Of a stretch of 64,000 bases of DNA, positions 18,492 to 29,110 are shown piece by piece. A program made the position numbers and the translations under genes. Numbering within the stretch: position 1 is the stretch's first letter; the number at the start of each line of letters is the position of its first letter. The notes beneath the pieces were generated by a model. The model had not been told where the DNA came from. It was given only the letters and a program-made list of their open reading frames with translations, and did no database searches. This stretch comes from Rhodocollybia butyracea (Eukaryota; Basidiomycota; Agaricomycetes; Agaricales; Omphalotaceae), in assembly GCA_015501585.1 (NCBI GenBank), contig JADNRY010000055.1, positions 220,671 through 284,670 of the forward strand, read 5' to 3'.

Positions 18492-19324
18492 CTACAACAT
18501 CCCCCGACTTTTCAGTATGCCTTTCCAGCTCTTATATACATAATCTGAGTATAACATCACATCATCTAGTTTCTGCTCTAGACTGGAGGAGCCAGTTAGA
18601 AGACTATCAAGAAAACTGTGCGCGGTCGAAGGGGATGTCAATTGGTGGAGTTCTGACAAGGTCGAAAACGAATTTAGGGACAGTTCGACGTCAAAAGCTC
18701 ATGTACGCACCAGCTGCTGAGTATATTCCCGCTAGAGATATCCTACGCGCGTACCAAGCAAGCTATAATGTACGGCATCAGTTCAGGAGACAAGCGAGTA
18801 GGTACGAGTACCCACCTCTCGCGAAGTATCCATAGATAGGTACGCAGCCTCGTCAGCTATCCTGTGGGCGTGCTTCAAAGCCGGTAGAGGATCAAATTGT
18901 AATGATAGCCAGCTTGGATTTGGCGTGGATAATAGAGCGAATGCCTATACATAACGTGAAAGCAGGCTCACGGCCAAGGAATATATTGCGCGCTGGCTGT
19001 GAGGAATTCGACATATGATTGATACCTTCATCCAACCACGCATAAATCAACGTGGTCCTAGCTGCGTCTCCAAAACCAAAGAGAGATGACACGGCAGTGT
19101 CTGAGAGCGGTTGACAATCTTCATTATCTTGTTTGGATTCGACGTGCTTTTGATTTGGCAGGTAAAGCACTGAACGCGCCAAAGCTTCCCGAGTGAATCC
19201 GTGAGTTTTGACTAGCGATGTGGCGATTTTCAAGAGTTGGGTCCTGGGCAGGTACAAAAGTCATGAAGGAAAGAGAAGGAAAACAATTAGGATTAGCTTG
19301 CCTTTTGAGGCTTGAAGCGGACAT
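18492..19324 (-). CDS. COQ9: COQ9-like ubiquinone biosynthesis protein
   Basis: COQ9 is a mitochondrial lipid-binding protein that supports the COQ7 hydroxylase in coenzyme Q synthesis. The first exon (eight codons, ATG at 19324) ends AAAAG|GCAAGC, a GC-AG intron, and joins in frame to T-Q-L-L-K-I-A-T-S-L-V-K. The family signature T-H-G-F-T-R-E-A-L-A-R-S-V-L follows, then P-L-S-D-T-A-V-S-S-L-F-G and L-I-Y-A-W-L-D-E-G. Further on, A-F-A-L-L-S-T-P, D-P-L-P-A-L-K-H-A-H-R-I-A-D-E-A, I-S-L-A-G-I-Y-S-A-A and L-H-Q-L-T-S-P-S-T-A-H all appear, and the end K-S-W-K-G-I-L-K-S-R-G-M-L is typical. Between L-D-E-G and A-F-A-L-L the frame changes near 18945, and the splice before I-S-L-A is unclear. It may be a decayed copy next to the palindrome. 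Confidence 0.75.
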
Positions 19325-19722
19325 GAAGAATAATTTAAGCGCCCAAAATAAATAAACGCTCAACACTTTCCCGGACCGTGACATCATCAACGTCAACTTT
19401 CGGACGCATGTACCCTCGAAGTTTTGGAAGGAGAAGTCCGAGATAAGTGCTAGAGGCGCTTATTGGAGGAAGGAAGGAAGGAAGGAATAACCGGCGCGGT
19501 CCCACTGAGGAACAGCCGGGGCCCGCGCAACACACACTGCGCCATATGTGTGCCGTGGATGCACACAACCAACCCTGCTGTGGCGAGGTGAAGCTAATCA
19601 CCCCGGCACACAGAGCCAATTGTGTACACGAGTATAGTACAGCAGCGCAAATTTCTCAGATTTTTAAAGTAAAGAATTTCCTCAAAGTCTAGAGTAGATG
19701 TTTTAGAAGTCGTTATTCCAAA

Positions 19723-20604
19723 CTATGTAACATACACGTGTGGTTCAGGAATATAAGGCTCCTGGCCAGAGAAGACATTCAGTACATCAAATACAAACTT
19801 TGCAGCTAGGGTCAGGACCCGTTGGTCAAACAAGAACCTGGCCAGGAAACTATAGTCAGACAACCTCTGACGGGCAGCGGCCAGGTCCGGCGCTACCGCC
19901 TCCATGTCCACCAGGAATCGCTGACGCAGGTATACCAGACCAAGATGACCTCCACAGCCCAGGAGTGCATGGCACTCATCTTCCACCGCCTGCCTGCAGA
20001 AACAACACAACCTGAATTCCCGCAGGATGTGCGGCCTATACCTCTCGTCATAGCGTAATCGCTCCACAGATAGCGCATGATTCAAAGTTATCAACCAAGT
20101 GAACGCATGGCAATGCTTTGGGACTGTTATCGCATGCAGATATGTCTGCAGTTGCAAGGAGTGTGGAGGTGGCACGCTCCGACCCTGTGAATCGTACTCA
20201 ACCCTGTTGTGCAGCAGGTGGACATGTACCGCGGCCTGGACATTGTTAGTAAGGGATGTCCAACACGTCGACCTGACCTCATCAGTGAGCTGTGAGAGCC
20301 TGTTGGGGTCCACCAGGTCATTAATGGAACATTGGATAGGTATAGGCAGTCGCTGCAGTACCAGACACAGGTCATTGGCCCACGCCGGGTGCCCCTCACG
20401 CATTAGACATAGTGAGTTAGCCAAGGCATCCCGGGCTATCCGGCAATCGGGAAGGAGGAGCAGTGAGTGGAGATAGGCGATAGCCAGACTGATACGACGG
20501 TAATGTAGTGGTTGCATGCCCAACTCCAAAAACAGGGGGGCCAGCAGCGACTGGCGCCCAACCCCCAGCAGCCAGCGTAGGAACATGTGCTGGATCTGTT
20601 CCAA
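19723..20604 (-). pseudogene. LINE C-terminal region, left arm
   Basis: This is the end of the LINE ORF2 downstream of the RT, reading from L-S-K-L-E-Q-I-Q to a stop at 19723. It contains a zinc-knuckle-like C-x2-C...H-x4-C (C-C-F-C-R...C-H-A-L-L-G-C). It is separated from the RT part by the inserted terminal-inverted-repeat element and by an in-frame TGA just before it. The same sequence occurs at 35174-36055. Confidence 0.7.
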
Positions 20605-20613
20605 CTTGCTGAG

Positions 20614-21589
20614 TAGCTTGGTGACCAATCCCTCTATGAGGTTTGTCGATTAACATGAAACCTCGATAGAGGGCTTGGGAAACCGGCTCCGGACTGTGGC
20701 AGAGACTTTTTTTCACCTGTTATAGATTTTAAGAGTTGCCTATTTAGGATCAGATCGTTAGGCCCGTTAGTCCGCAAGGGCCGAATGCGTTAACGCAATC
20801 AAAAATTTACTACTTTACATACTTCCTCATCGTGTCAATGTGAGAATGGCCTTCGAAGGGCCTATTACTGTCTCACAAGCTCTGGATATTGTTCGTGACA
20901 ACCCGTTCGACATTCTCTAGCAATGGATATGAAGAATCAAATAGCGCAGTGCTTCGAAAGGACCTGTGCTGGACTGGCGAGACAAAGGGTTCGTCAAGAT
21001 CAAGCCCAGATATTCCTGGAAGGAGATCTACGCAGTCGACGCGTGTTTGTAATGGAGTAGCTGGAAGAAATGTTGTGATCCTTGGAGATGGCGGCAGCGG
21101 CGGTAACAATACAGGAGACGTCGATGGCCCAGAGTGCTGATGAACAGCTGGATAATCCGGTACTGCAAAAGTAGGTTCAGCATCTTTTTTACTTTTTCGA
21201 TTTCTCTTCAGCTTTGGACGAAACTCGGTCAATTTCATCATAGATTTCTCCAATTTTGAAGCATCGTGTTTGTAATTCAAGAGCGAAAACGATGAGAATT
21301 GATTGCTGGATGCCATATGAGGGTAATGTTGGTACTTTGCGCATCCTGTAAATGATAGACGCGTTGAAGAAGTAAGTAAAGTATGTAAAGTAGTAAATTT
21401 TTGATTGCGTTAACATGTTCAGCCCTTGCGGACTAACGGGCCTAACGATCTGATCCTAAATAGGCAACTCTTAAAATCTATAACAGGTGAAAAAAAGTCT
21501 CTGCCACGGTCCGGAGCCAGTTTCCCAAGCCCTCTATCGAGGTTTCATGTTAATCGACGAACCTCATAGAGGGATTGGTCACCAAGCTA
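20614..21589 (-). mobile_element. Long-TIR element (Mutator-like), left arm copy
   Basis: 976 bp bounded by terminal inverted repeats of about 210 bp that begin TAGCTTGGTGACCAATCCC. It is flanked by a 9-bp direct repeat (CTTGCTGAG on this strand, 20605-20613 and 21590-21598). Without it the LINE coding region closes up in frame. A 9-bp duplication with long TIRs fits the Mutator superfamily. It has no transposase; its only gene is the 147-codon frame at 20873-21316. Confidence 0.8.
20873..21316 (-). CDS. 147-residue cargo protein of the TIR element, left
   Basis: Open frame inside the TIR element, not recognised as a transposase. It starts M-A-S-S-N-Q-F-S, has a basic stretch K-L-K-R-N-R-K-S-K-K and a Pro-rich middle P-P-L-P-P-S-P. 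A captured host gene fragment (pack-MULE style) is a plausible explanation. It differs from the right-arm copy at one residue (S for L at position 9). Confidence 0.4.
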   Translation of the reverse strand: MASSNQFSSFSLLNYKHDASKLEKSMMKLTEFRPKLKRNRKSKKDAEPTFAVPDYPAVHQHSGPSTSPVLLPPLPPSPRITTFLPATPLQTRVDCVDLLPGISGLDLDEPFVSPVQHRSFRSTALFDSSYPLLENVERVVTNNIQSL

Positions 21590-21631
21590 CTTGCTGAGCA
21601 GTGAGAGATCAACGTCTAAAGCAATCTCACA

Positions 21632-22562
21632 TCAAAAAGTGAGATGTGGGTCAACCCAGGCCATGTACAAGATCACACCCTCCCGTGGAGGGAGGCAGCC
21701 GATGGCTGAGTCTAAAGCAAAGGACGCCTGAGCAACATTCCTTGCCTTGGAAGCTTTTGGGCTATAGTGTGCTGCAAGAACATATCGATGAGTTGACACA
21801 AAGTGCAGACCAACGTACTTGTAACTGAGGACCAGCTCAATTGGGTTACCATCTATCAGAAACACTGGGAGCCTCCTTGGTGGAGTTGCAACTACACCAG
21901 GAGAAGAACACGTCAAGCTTTGCCTGAAGCCCCTCGGGTGTCATGGACCATATAGCCACATTGTCTGCTTGCTCCACATGAGAGACCACCCTAGCATTCA
22001 GGTAGGTATCATCGACATGGACAGGAACTTTTAGGTCAGAGAAATAGACATTCCAGAGCGTTGGTGAAAGGGTATCACCTGTGAGAACCCCTATGAGACT
22101 GCGAAATGCCACAGAGACCTGACCGCCATGCCGCAAAACATAGGTTATATGAGCATAGAGAAGCCAGAGCCAGTCAAACAGGGGACCTGACATACCATAC
22201 CTGAAGAGCTTCATCCAGAGCGTCGGTATGTCTGTAGAGGGGAAGGCATTTCGGAGGTTGATAAAGGCAACATACAGAGAATTTCCTTGTGCCTGGGCTT
22301 CTTCAATGGCACAGCATAGGATGAAAGAATTGTTGTGAGTCCTATACCCCTCCCGGAAACCGTTCTGAGTGTCAGGCAGGATATCCACTGCATCTGCCCA
22401 TGCCTTGACCCGAAGGTCAACAATTAGTGTGAGCATCTTCAGTAGACAGGACTCCAGCCCAATGATGCAATAGTTGTTGGGTCATCAGCGTTCAGCCCGA
22501 CCTTGAGGATACCGACAAGAACAGTGGTGAACCATTGCTGTGGTGCGTCTAGGTCAAAAATA
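21632..22562 (-). pseudogene. LINE reverse transcriptase, left arm
   Basis: RT blocks Q-N-G-F-R-E-G-Y-R-T-H, V-A-F-I-N-L-R-N-A-F and L-T-G-D-T-L-S-P-T-L-W-N are present. Motif A has Asn in place of the catalytic Asp, and motif C reads Q-A-D-N-V-A rather than A-D-D. Compared with the right arm, one G is missing in a run at about 22480, which removes the N-terminal part of the frame. A further frame break is near 21900, after which the thumb-like region V-L-S-Y-K-Y-V-G continues to 21632. Confidence 0.75.
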
Positions 22563-22652
22563 CAACAATTGAACAGAGCCGCCAAAACATTGTTCGGGAT
22601 GCGCTTGATCTGGCGATAGGAGACAGAGTCTATACCCCGGGCACTCTTTGAG

Positions 22653-23981
22653 CTATGTTGGCAAGGAGGACGACCTTGCTGCAGTGCTAGCCATCAAGAG
22701 CAAGGCACAGTGCCGGGCATTGTCCTTCCTTTGGATCAGGCGAAACGCAACTGGAGCAATACGGGCATGCATATGCGACACAATGATTTTCAAGACATCA
22801 CTGTGTGCACAATCCCAAGCATGCTCTGCATTGTCTGCCACCCAGTAGCATAGAGACCGAATGAGATACTCAGAAGAGGAGTACACCACAAGGCAATGGT
22901 CAGGCATCTCAGCAGCCCCCTGCAGCACTGCTAACATAGCACACAGAATAGCCCGACTCACAGTTGGGCAAGGGATTGCAGCAAGGCGGTGAGCTGAGTT
23001 CCGCAGATTGTTCTCCCCCCAGTTGACCGCAAAGCCCGCACGAGAGGGTTCAGCACCACCCCGCAAGGAACACACCGCTAAATAGACAGTGACAGCTTTC
23101 ATATTGGCATAGACCGGGCCATACAGAGAGTCAATTGCCTCCATGGTCGAACGGTGAGAGCACATCGCCTCCTGAAGTAGGTGATCCAGTTCTGTTATAG
23201 GGTGTTGCAGGGCAGCATGTGGAGAGGCGGCCTCTGTTTCATGCTGGGGGCTCGACACTGTGAGCGGATGGTAGGGGATAGGCAATTCCAAGGCGGCATG
23301 ATTGGACAGGGTAGACCTCAACACATGCAACACCCTATCCTGGAGCCCAGGTAATACTGACCTTGAGACAAGAGCATAGTCAATGACAGACGCCCCCATA
23401 GGCTGGAAGGATGTAAGCTTGCCGGGGGAGTCATGTTCAAAGCGCGAGCCATTGAGCACTTCAAGGCTGTTGTTCCTGCAGAGCTGGAGGAGCCAGGCAC
23501 CACGCGAGTTAGAGACTGAGTCACTTGACATTTGTGCAGGGCTTCCATCACTAGCCACCTTACCACCTATGCGGCCATTGAGATCCCCGAGCACATAAAG
23601 GGGCTTGGGCCCCGCTGAGTATATTGCAATGATACCTGCCAGAACCTCCTGTGGGTCAACCCCCGACCAGTCACCAAAATACGAGCCAGTGGGGAGAAGG
23701 TATGCCCCAACCATGAAAGCATCCAGCGTCTCAAGGACCACCACATCGGGAGCACTATGCTCAGAGCGGACAGTGATACCCAGGCCTGTCCGAAAGAGAG
23801 CTGCTGCCCCTCCCCAAGCACGCTTGAGGTCTGAGCGGTCTGGGCGAGGCAGTGACACAATATCGTAACCATGTGGCAGTGGCAAGGTATCTTCTTCCCC
23901 AGGCCTCAGCCAAGTCTCCAACAGAAGGGCAACATCAAAAGTAGTGACATAGGTCAAGAAAGCTGGGTCCCAAATCTTCAA
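22653..23981 (-). pseudogene. LINE EEP endonuclease region, left arm
   Basis: 442 open codons with the endonuclease/exonuclease/phosphatase fold used by non-LTR elements to nick target DNA: L-L-L-E-T-W-L (metal-binding Glu), Y-V-L-G-D-L-N-G-R-I-G and I-D-Y-A-L-V-S. The closing S-D-H block reads S-N-H, losing an essential Asp. The frame then runs into a linker before the RT. It is identical in length and reading to 26624-27952. Confidence 0.8.
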
Positions 23982-24188
23982 GGTCAGTCAGCTATGAATG
24001 TTCCATGCAATCAGACAAAGACTTAATTATGAGACCATTGTTAACAAACACACATATATTTAGAGTAGTAGGGCCCGCTTACACTTGCGGATTTTCGAAG
24101 ACAGTCATAGTAGTAGTACAATCAACACCAGGCAAGGTACTAATTATAGAATATTAAAATATGAAGTAGAACATTTCCATAGGCAGCC

Positions 24189-25291
24189 TCACCATCCAAG
24201 AGCATTCATATTTGAGACTGCCATAGTACCCATGGTACCAAAAGGCCCATAGCCCGGCGCAATAATGCTCAGAGATGTGGAGGCACTGCCATTCCTTGGG
24301 TGGATGAACTCAAAGCCCACAACATGCTGATGAGCTGGTTTTTGGGTAAACAGGACATGGCAACCCCGAACGAGCTCCGGACACTGGTCCCTGATGATAC
24401 AGGCAAACTGGGACGCCGCCTCTACTGATTTGAACCTAATGACCAGGTGGGGGGGCATCCCTTTGTCCTTGAAGCGGTAGGCCGCATGCGCCGCACCCAG
24501 CGCAGTATTTGTTGCTGCTAGTATCTTCTTGGCCAATGTCGCATTTGAATCTGTTACACGGACACCTTCCAACAAAACATCCGTCGATGGGGCCTCAAGA
24601 TGGACACGTTTTGCAGGCGAGTGGGTTGCGTCTGTGAGAGCATGCTTGGTGCCTGCGGTATAGGTGGAGAGGTACAGTGCCAGCGCAGAGCCATAGATGG
24701 GAGCCGGAGTACCAGATGACAATGAGGGGAGAGGCTGAACGGTGGCAGCCTGAGAGATGCATCCCCAAAGCTCTGCAACCTCCCTCTCAAGGGCAGGCAC
24801 CCGGCCACACAACTCAACTATCTCATGACGAAGTTGCGTAGTAGAAGCTGTCGCCTCTCAGCCCGCATTGAGGATGGAGCAAATTGCCATGTGCATATCA
24901 TGGAAGTCAGCAAAACCGGCAAGAGTTGTAGGCATGGGGCTAGGCGACAGATCAGAGGCCACACAACCTGCAGGTGGGCAAGGGTTCGTAACATGAGCAT
25001 CCAGCGCATTGCATATGGAGTTAGAGACAGTGGCCAGATCCTGAAAATTATCAAGGACCACACTTCAATCAATGTCTGCCTCCAGGGCCAGGTGGTGAAC
25101 AAACACAGCCAGGCGACTAATGTTGGCATTCGTCCGAGTTCGAGCCTGTGTCACAGACTCACTTGAGGGGGGTACAGCAAGTCGGAGATGCTCAAAAGCA
25201 GCCCTCTCATCTGGCTCAACTGATACTGCTGAACTTGGTCCTGCCTCAGGCGGACCCTCTGCTGGCTCCTTACCCTTAGCAGAGGCAGCCT
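24189..25291 (-). pseudogene. LINE ORF1, left arm, 5' truncated
   Basis: The ORF1-like protein starts inside the palindrome centre with repeated A-K-G-K-E-P-A-E units, continues through E-P-D-E-R-A-A-F-E-H-L-R, and is broken by stops (near 25057 and 24858). The last part, 24812-24189, is open (E-R-E-V-A-E-L-W-G, an R-F-K-S-V-E-A-A-S-Q-F RNA-binding-like segment). Its true 5' end is missing because the palindrome turns round here. Confidence 0.6.
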
Positions 25292-25331
25292 CTGCTGGCT
25301 CCTTACCCTTAGCAGGCTGCCTCTGCTAAGG
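25252..25331. repeat. Palindrome centre with 33-bp tandem repeats
   Basis: The turning point has a 22-bp spacer, 25292-25313. The left side holds two tandem copies of a unit of about 33 bp (coding A-K-G-K-E-P-A-E in ORF1). Each unit contains the short inverted repeat GCAGAGGC...GCCTCTGC. These short inverted matches could have served as the site of a fold-back or template switch. Confidence 0.8.
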
Positions 25332-26416
25332 GTAAGGAGCCAGCAGAGGGTCCGCCTGAGGCAGGACCAAGTTCAGCAGTATCAGTTGAGCCAGATGAGA
25401 GGGCTGCTTTTGAGCATCTCCGACTTGCTGTACCCCCCTCAAGTGAGTCTGTGACACAGGCTCGAACTCGGACGAATGCCAACATTAGTCGCCTGGCTGT
25501 GTTTGTTCACCACCTGGCCCTGGAGGCAGACATTGATTGAAGTGTGGTCCTTGATAATTTTCAGGATCTGGCCACTGTCTCTAACTCCATATGCAATGCG
25601 CTGGATGCTCATGTTACGAACCCTTGCCCACCTGCAGGTTGTGTGGCCTCTGATCTGTCGCCTAGCCCCATGCCTACAACTCTTGCCGGTTTTGCTGACT
25701 TCCATGATATGCACATGGCAATTTGCTCCATCCTCAATGCGGGCTGAGAGGCGACAGCTTCTACTACGCAACTTCGTCATGAGATAGTTGAGTTGTGTGG
25801 CCGGGTGCCTGCCCTTGAGAGGGAGGTTGCAGAGCTTTGGGGATGCATCTCTCAGGCTGCCACCGTTCAGCCTCTCCCCTCATTGTCATCTGGTACTCCG
25901 GCTCCCATCTATGGCTCTGCGCTGGCACTGTACCTCTCCACCTATACCGCAGGCACCAAGCATGCTCTCACAGACGCAACCCACTCGCCTGCAAAACGTG
26001 TCCATCTTGAGGCCCCATCGACGGATGTTTTGTTGGAAGGTGTCCGTGTAACAGATTCAAATGCGACATTGGCCAAGAAGATACTAGCAGCAACAAATAC
26101 TGCGCTGGGTGCGGCGCATGCGGCCTACCGCTTCAAGGACAAAGGGATGCCCCCCCACCTGGTCATTAGGTTCAAATCAGTAGAGGCGGCGTCCCAGTTT
26201 GCCTGTATCATCAGGGACCAGTGTCCGGAGCTCGTTCGGGGTTGCCATGTCCTGTTTACCCAAAAACCAGCTCATCAGCATGTTGTGGGCTTTGAGTTCA
26301 TCCACCCAAGGAATGGCAGTGCCACCACATCTCTGAGCATTATTGCGCCGGGCTATGGGCCTTTTGGTACCATGGGTACTATGGCAGTCTCAAATATGAA
26401 TGCTCTTGGATGGTGA
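25314..26416 (+). pseudogene. LINE ORF1, right arm, 5' truncated
   Basis: Mirror copy of 24189-25291. The frame A-K-G-K-E-P-A-E-G-P-P-E-A-G is followed by stop codons at about 25539 and 25746, then an open part 25793-26416 ending S-N-M-N-A-L-G-W. One residue differs from the left copy (A-T-T-S instead of A-S-T-S). Confidence 0.6.
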
Positions 26417-26623
26417 GGCTGCCTATGGAAATGTTCTACTTCATATTTTAATATTCTATAATTAGTACCTTGCCTGGTGTTGATTGTACTACTACTATGA
26501 CTGTCTTCGAAAATCCGCAAGTGTAAGCGGGCCCTACTACTCTAAATATATGTGTGTTTGTTAACAATGGTCTCATAATTAAGTCTTTGTCTGATTGCAT
26601 GGAACATTCATAGCTGACTGACC

Positions 26624-27952
26624 TTGAAGATTTGGGACCCAGCTTTCTTGACCTATGTCACTACTTTTGATGTTGCCCTTCTGTTGGAGACTTGGCTGAG
26701 GCCTGGGGAAGAAGATACCTTGCCACTGCCACATGGTTACGATATTGTGTCACTGCCTCGCCCAGACCGCTCAGACCTCAAGCGTGCTTGGGGAGGGGCA
26801 GCAGCTCTCTTTCGGACAGGCCTGGGTATCACTGTCCGCTCTGAGCATAGTGCTCCCGATGTGGTGGTCCTTGAGACGCTGGATGCTTTCATGGTTGGGG
26901 CATACCTTCTCCCCACTGGCTCGTATTTTGGTGACTGGTCGGGGGTTGACCCACAGGAGGTTCTGGCAGGTATCATTGCAATATACTCAGCGGGGCCCAA
27001 GCCCCTTTATGTGCTCGGGGATCTCAATGGCCGCATAGGTGGTAAGGTGGCTAGTGATGGAAGCCCTGCACAAATGTCAAGTGACTCAGTCTCTAACTCG
27101 CGTGGTGCCTGGCTCCTCCAGCTCTGCAGGAACAACAGCCTTGAAGTGCTCAATGGCTCGCGCTTTGAACATGACTCCCCCGGCAAGCTTACATCCTTCC
27201 AGCCTATGGGGGCGTCTGTCATTGACTATGCTCTTGTCTCAAGGTCAGTATTACCTGGGCTCCAGGATAGGGTGTTGCATGTGTTGAGGTCTACCCTGTC
27301 CAATCATGCCGCCTTGGAATTGCCTATCCCCTACCATCCGCTCACAGTGTCGAGCCCCCAGCATGAAACAGAGGCCGCCTCTCCACATGCTGCCCTGCAA
27401 CACCCTATAACAGAACTGGATCACCTACTTCAGGAGGCGATGTGCTCTCACCGTTCGACCATGGAGGCAATTGACTCTCTGTATGGCCCGGTCTATGCCA
27501 ATATGAAAGCTGTCACTGTCTATTTAGCGGTGTGTTCCTTGCGGGGTGGTGCTGAACCCTCTCGTGCGGGCTTTGCGGTCAACTGGGGGGAGAACAATCT
27601 GCGGAACTCAGCTCACCGCCTTGCTGCAATCCCTTGCCCAACTGTGAGTCGGGCTATTCTGTGTGCTATGTTAGCAGTGCTGCAGGGGGCTGCTGAAATG
27701 CCTGACCATTGCCTTGTGGTGTACTCCTCTTCTGAGTATCTCATTCGGTCTCTATGCTACTGGGTGGCAGACAATGCAGAGCATGCTTGGGATTGTGCAC
27801 ACAGTGATGTCTTGAAAATCATTGTGTCGCATATGCATGCCCGTATTGCTCCAGTTGCGTTTCGCCTGATCCAAAGGAAGGACAATGCCCGGCACTGTGC
27901 CTTGCTCTTGATGGCTAGCACTGCAGCAAGGTCGTCCTCCTTGCCAACATAG
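26624..27952 (+). pseudogene. LINE EEP endonuclease region, right arm
   Basis: Mirror copy of 22653-23981 with the same motifs and the same S-N-H change in place of S-D-H. It ends with a TAG about 70 bp before the RT frame opens, in another frame. Confidence 0.8.
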
Positions 27953-28019
27953 CTCAAAGAGTGCCCGGGGTATAGACTCTGTCTCCTATCGCCAGATCAA
28001 GCGCATCCCAAACAATGTT

Positions 28020-28663
28020 TTGGCGGCTCTGTTCAATTGTTGTATTTTTGACCTAGACGCACCACAGCAATGGTTCACCACTGTTCTTGTCGGTATCCTC
28101 AAGGTCGGGCTGAACGCTGATGACCCCAACAACTATTGCATCATTGGGCTGGAGTCCTGTCTACTGAAGATGCTCACACTAATTGTTGACCTTCGGGTCA
28201 AGGCATGGGCAGATGCAGTGGATATCCTGCCTGACACTCAGAACGGTTTCCGGGAGGGGTATAGGACTCACAACAATTCTTTCATCCTATGCTGTGCCAT
28301 TGAAGAAGCCCAGGCACAAGGAAATTCTCTGTATGTTGCCTTTATCAACCTCCGAAATGCCTTCCCCTCTACAGACATACCGACGCTCTGGATGAAGCTC
28401 TTCAGGTATGGTATGTCAGGTCCCCTGTTTGACTGGCTCTGGCTTCTCTATGCTCATATAACCTATGTTTTGCGGCATGGCGGTCAGGTCTCTGTGGCAT
28501 TTCGCAGTCTCATAGGGGTTCTCACAGGTGATACCCTTTCACCAACGCTCTGGAATGTCTATTTCTCTGACCTAAAAGTTCCTGTCCATGTCGATGATAC
28601 CTACCTGAATGCTAGGGTGGTCTCTCATGTGGAGCAAGCAGACAATGTGGCTATATGGTCCAT
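28020..28663 (+). pseudogene. LINE reverse transcriptase, right arm, split by Copia
   Basis: RT frame with C-L-L-K-M-L-T-L-I-V-D, Q-N-G-F-R-E-G-Y, V-A-F-I-N-L-R-N-A-F (Asn in motif A), T-G-D-T-L-S-P and Q-A-D-N-V-A (Asn in motif C). The GGGG run at about 28126 keeps more of the N terminus open than in the left arm. It is interrupted at 28663 by the Copia element and resumes at 33836 (S-M-T-P-E-G-L-Q-A-K-L) up to 34146. Confidence 0.8.
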
Positions 28664-29011
28664 TGTTGGATATTCGGTCCGCGGTATATGGCCGCCGGTA
28701 TGTACAGCTCCAATACCGAGTAGATATCAGACCCGAGTTCTTATCATTTGTTTTAACTTTTATTTCACTGATACGGATTTCTACTTATACTGTACGTATC
28801 GACGTTCCCTTCTTTTCCTCAGCCTTCATCACTTCTGGCTGAGGTATGTCTATTATACTTATGCTCTATGTCCATTATGCTCATACTGTACCTATAGCTT
28901 AGTTGTACATCGTACTAACGTGTCTCTTAGGTATGGTAATATGATTAAGCCTTCATCACTTCTGGCTGAGCTTAGTTGTACATCGTACTAACGTGTCTCT
29001 TAGTTCCAACA
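28664..29011 (+). repeat. 5' LTR of Copia element 2
   Basis: 348 bp, same as 33483-33830 at every base I compared. It contains an internal near-repeat: GCCTTCATCACTTCTGGCTG and TAGTTGTACATCGTACTAAC each occur twice. Confidence 0.95.
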
Positions 29012-29110
29012 GGTTATGGGCCCCGAGTCCGCCTGATACAGCCAGCCTTATAGTGATTACCGGAATCGAATCTTTTATCTTCTCTTCCTGCATAACCCTC
29101 GTCTCTATCG

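Larger units (their letters stand above)
19512..25291 (-). repeat. Left arm of a 5.8-kb palindrome
   Basis: Every position x here pairs with the right arm: x + y = 50605 near the centre, 50606 beyond a one-base difference at about 22480, and 55778 beyond the right-arm Copia insertion. The arm holds one decayed non-LTR retrotransposon reading leftwards plus the inserted 976-bp element. By eye the arms differ at only a handful of bases over 5.78 kb (for example one in the inserted ORF and one near 24275). The outer boundary is at ACAGCC (19512). Outside it lies a (GGAA)n tract. Confidence 0.95.

Noticed and set aside
24825..25166. 113-codon frames at 24825-25166 (+) and 25439-25780 (-)
   Set aside because: They lie antisense to the LINE ORF1 reading and have no motif; shadow frames.
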